A stretch of DNA of 8,771 nucleotides, taken from assembly GCA_011049495.1 (NCBI GenBank), contig DSBF01000288.1:1-8771 (forward strand), in the 5' to 3' direction. Positions 6,735 to 8,771 of this stretch are shown piece after piece; positions within the stretch are counted from its first letter, which is position 1; every line of letters begins with the position of its first letter. A program made the position numbers and the translations under genes. The notes beneath the pieces are model-generated. The model had not been told where the DNA came from. It saw only the letters and a program-made list of their open reading frames with translations, and ran no database searches. The DNA comes from Ignavibacteria bacterium (GTDB lineage Bacteria > Bacteroidota > Ignavibacteria > Ignavibacteriales > Melioribacteraceae).

Positions 6735-8089
6735 TATAATATCTCCTCAATATTTTCAATTCCCGAAGCGCGTTTAAGAAGGGCTAATGAAACACCGTAA
6801 TCGGCAAGAGCTTCAATATAACTTTCTTCGGCAGTTATAAGGTTGGTTTGCGCATCAACTAATGAAAGCATAGAACCCACTCCTTCTTTATATTCCCCTT
6901 CGGCGATTTTAAGATTCTCTAATGCGTTTTCGTAGAATATTTTTGTGTTGTTTATTCTCTCTATAGCTTCTTTAACCGCAAGATATGCTTTCCATAGTTC
7001 GAGACTTATCTGGTTGCGCAGAGAAACATCCTGCTGTTCCAAATTACGTAGAGCAATTTTTTCCATATCAACTTTTGCATCACTTGAAAAGCCGTTAAAT
7101 AAAGGCATATTCAAACTCAAACCGAGATAAGAAGAAGCTCGCAAATCAGATGTCTCCTCTCCGAAATGGTTGTAGTTTGCGTCAAACGTTAAAGTTGGGA
7201 AATACTCGCTGCGTGCAACATTCAAATTCGATTTTTGAGCGTTGATCATACTCTTCAATCGATAAACTTCCGGTCTTTCTTCATAAGCGGCTTCGAGCAG
7301 TCGAGATATATTTTCTTCAACCGATAAAGATTTTTCCAATTGCTCATAATCGTTGAACTCGAGATTGTCAACAATAGCAATTGGCTCCGAAGCAATCCTT
7401 CCTAATAATGTATTTAATGAACCCATTACCGAAAGCCGGGCATTCTTTGCTCGAATTAAATTCAAATTTGCATTTGAATATTCAACTTTTGCTTTCAGTA
7501 AATCAGATTGCGAAGCTAACCCGTTTTGATACTTTGCCTCGGCAAAATCGAGATAAAGTTTCGCACGTTCAACAGATTTTTCCGCCGCTTCAAGAACGCG
7601 TTCTGCCTGAAGAAAATTATAATAAGCTTCTGTTACGTAAAAAATTAGGTCTTCGGTATTTACTTTGTGCTGAGCTTCGCCGGAGTTATAATTTTCCTTT
7701 GCTGCATTAACCGCCGAGGTAGTTTTGAATCCTTGAAATATCGGGTACCGCGTGGAAAGTCCCGCAGTAAAGTTATCATTTGTTGTAAATCCGCCGCCGG
7801 TTTGATTTTCAATTGAATTCCGGCTTGCCGATACATTCAGATTAAGACTGGGATAGAGACCGCCTTCAACTTCTTTTATTTTAATGCGGCTTTCTTCTAC
7901 ATTAAGCGAGGAAGAAATAAGGTTAGGATTATTCTGCAAAGCAATTTCGATACAGTCATTAAGCGACAATGCGCCGCTCTGCGTTTGAGCATTTACAATT
8001 AACGATAATAGAAAAAGTACGATAAGTGATTTCATATTTACATAATTTTTCTTATTACTAAACTCTAAATTTAATTTGGTGATATTCAT
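6734..8089 (-). CDS. TolC-family outer-membrane efflux protein
   Basis: 451 residues, with the duplicated outer-membrane-efflux architecture: LSLNDCIEIALQNNPNL at 41-57 begins repeat one, long coiled helices with YYNFLQAERVLEAAEKSVERA and GLASQSDLLKAK follow, and repeat two contains ERPEVYRLKSMINAQK, FDANYNHFG and GVGSMLSLVDAQTNL near the end. It would form the trimeric channel-tunnel for the exporter. The signal peptide core is KSLIVLFLLSLIVNA (20-34), with likely cleavage after Ala34. The start at 8089 has AAGAGGA about 7 bases upstream and overlaps the preceding stop as ATGA, so it is preferred. It nevertheless gives an unusually long charged n-region of 18 residues. The internal ATG at 8035 would give a normal signal peptide but has no clear ribosome site. 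Confidence 0.95.
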   Translation of the reverse strand: MNITKLNLEFSNKKNYVNMKSLIVLFLLSLIVNAQTQSGALSLNDCIEIALQNNPNLISSSLNVEESRIKIKEVEGGLYPSLNLNVSASRNSIENQTGGGFTTNDNFTAGLSTRYPIFQGFKTTSAVNAAKENYNSGEAQHKVNTEDLIFYVTEAYYNFLQAERVLEAAEKSVERAKLYLDFAEAKYQNGLASQSDLLKAKVEYSNANLNLIRAKNARLSVMGSLNTLLGRIASEPIAIVDNLEFNDYEQLEKSLSVEENISRLLEAAYEERPEVYRLKSMINAQKSNLNVARSEYFPTLTFDANYNHFGEETSDLRASSYLGLSLNMPLFNGFSSDAKVDMEKIALRNLEQQDVSLRNQISLELWKAYLAVKEAIERINNTKIFYENALENLKIAEGEYKEGVGSMLSLVDAQTNLITAEESYIEALADYGVSLALLKRASGIENIEEIL

Positions 8090-8604
8090 TTATATTCCTC
8101 TTGATTCATAGGCATCCGCCCTAAGCCGGGATTTTTTCGCAGTCCCGTAAAATGTTCCGATACAATTGAATGAAATATTTCAGCTTGTTCGGGCGATAAT
8201 AATTTTTTGAACCTATGCAGATAACAAACAACCCACCTTTGCGTTTCGTTTTGAATGCCGCCGAAACGGGAAAGCAAGTTTTCAATTTCTTCGCTATCGT
8301 AATCGTTCTTCCATATTTCTTCTATCATATCTTGACGGAGTTTTTGCGCTTTGCCGTCAAGGCTGTCAAGCCGTGAATGGAATTCATATCTTAGTATTTC
8401 GAACTCTTCAACCTGAAGAGGAGTGAGATTAAGTTTTTCTTTCATCTGCTGAAATCTTTTTGTTCTCATCTCTTCGGTTGGAGGTAAGCCAATAATGTTA
8501 ACCATTTTTTCCTGTTGCAGGTTCAAATAAATGATTGTCGCTAACGAAGAAATGTTTATAATGGTTACAATTGCTATAAGATATATGGTAATTTTCTTTT
8601 TCAT
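8086..8604 (-). CDS. Membrane-anchored Spy/CnrX-like periplasmic protein
   Basis: 172 residues. A hydrophobic helix at 5-28 without a clear cleavage site suggests an N-terminal membrane anchor with a helical periplasmic domain. Two LTxxQ-like motifs, LTPLQ at 60-64 and LSPEQ at 136-140, sit in amphipathic helices (LNLTPLQVEEFEILRYEF and KKLLSPEQAEIFHSIV), as in Spy/CpxP/ZraP/CnrX proteins (Metal_resist-type). Between them is a charged helix-rich region. Possible metal ligands are H76, H130, H144, H151 and Cys127, but no known binding motif is clear. The family includes ATP-independent chaperones and metal sensors acting on envelope-stress regulators. The gene overlaps both neighbours by ATGA, placing it in the same operon as the exporter and possibly as its sensor. 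Confidence 0.8.
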   Translation of the reverse strand: MKKKITIYLIAIVTIINISSLATIIYLNLQQEKMVNIIGLPPTEEMRTKRFQQMKEKLNLTPLQVEEFEILRYEFHSRLDSLDGKAQKLRQDMIEEIWKNDYDSEEIENLLSRFGGIQNETQRWVVCYLHRFKKLLSPEQAEIFHSIVSEHFTGLRKNPGLGRMPMNQEEYK

Positions 8605-8771
8605 TTATTTACCCCGGAATTTGATGCTGTTAAAAAGACCTCTTCGGCTATGCTGTTTGGCGGTAAAACATCGAAATAATTTATCCCGAAATCGTCTCTT
8701 ACTTCGCCGCTTTGATGATAAACTATATTTTCATTATTAACAGATGGATTCAGAGAGACGCCTAAGCGGGA
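8601..8771 (-). CDS. C-terminal 56 residues of an unidentified protein
   Basis: An open frame enters from the right edge with no start in the window and ends in TGA at 8603-8601, overlapping the next gene's ATG as ATGA. The 56 residues include NENIVYHQSGEVRDDFGINYFDV and end with TASNSGVNK (longer stretches not quoted). The tail is polar, with no membrane helix or recognisable motif. In related operons the gene before a membrane-anchored Spy/CnrX-like protein is often an anti-sigma or zinc-finger protein; that identity is a guess here. The overlap and the full use of the frame to the edge support it being a real gene. Confidence 0.65.
   Translation of the reverse strand, partial: SRLGVSLNPSVNNENIVYHQSGEVRDDFGINYFDVLPPNSIAEEVFLTASNSGVNK

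Noticed and set aside
7381..7710. 109-codon plus-strand frame opposite the TolC gene
   Set aside because: Antisense shadow of a well-supported TolC-family coding region, with no independent evidence.

Overview
The window is AT-rich bacterial DNA. Apart from short gaps it is one long gene train on the minus strand, read from the right edge (8771) to about 755. A second, separately spaced minus-strand gene runs off the left edge. Protein style (Lys/Asn/Ile-rich), the OEP/HlyD/MacB protein types, and the small Spy-like and TerB-like proteins suggest a member of the Bacteroidota/Ignavibacteriota/Chlorobiota neighbourhood. This placement rests on style only; no rRNA or other marker gene is present.

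Layout in transcription order (right to left): (1) the C-terminal end of an unidentified protein, 8601-8771; (2) a membrane-anchored Spy/CnrX-like periplasmic protein with two LTxxQ-type motifs, 8086-8604; (3) a TolC-family outer-membrane channel, 6734-8089; (4) a MacA/HlyD-like adaptor, 5679-6734, with a GTG start; (5) a truncated dispersed-repeat element whose plus strand is a G-quadruplex-type motif, 5648-5673, abutting (6) a 68-codon remnant-like ORF resembling the C-terminal half of a Spy-like protein, 5440-5646; (7) a small cytoplasmic TerB-like protein, 4895-5323; (8) a lipoprotein with a CBM9/DOMON-like beta domain and a Gly/Met/Lys-rich insertion near its end, 4068-4871; (9) a MacB/LolD-class ABC ATPase, 3287-4030; (10, 11) two tandem, clearly paralogous MacB-type permeases, 2039-3256 and 755-1978. 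Beyond a 245-bp gap with a candidate promoter lies (12) the N-terminal 169 residues of a radical SAM protein, 1-509.

Genes 1 to 4 are linked by stop/start overlaps (ATGA, ATGA, TAGTG), so they are almost certainly co-transcribed and probably translationally coupled. Channel, adaptor, ATPase and permeases together make a complete MacAB-TolC-type tripartite (type VII ABC) exporter, which normally moves substrates from the periplasm out through the outer membrane. The Spy/CnrX-like protein at the head of the operon suggests an envelope-stress or metal-responsive input. The points most worth a second look are the paired permeases served by one ATPase, the lipoprotein and TerB-like protein lodged between adaptor and ATPase, and the half repeat next to a Spy-like gene fragment.
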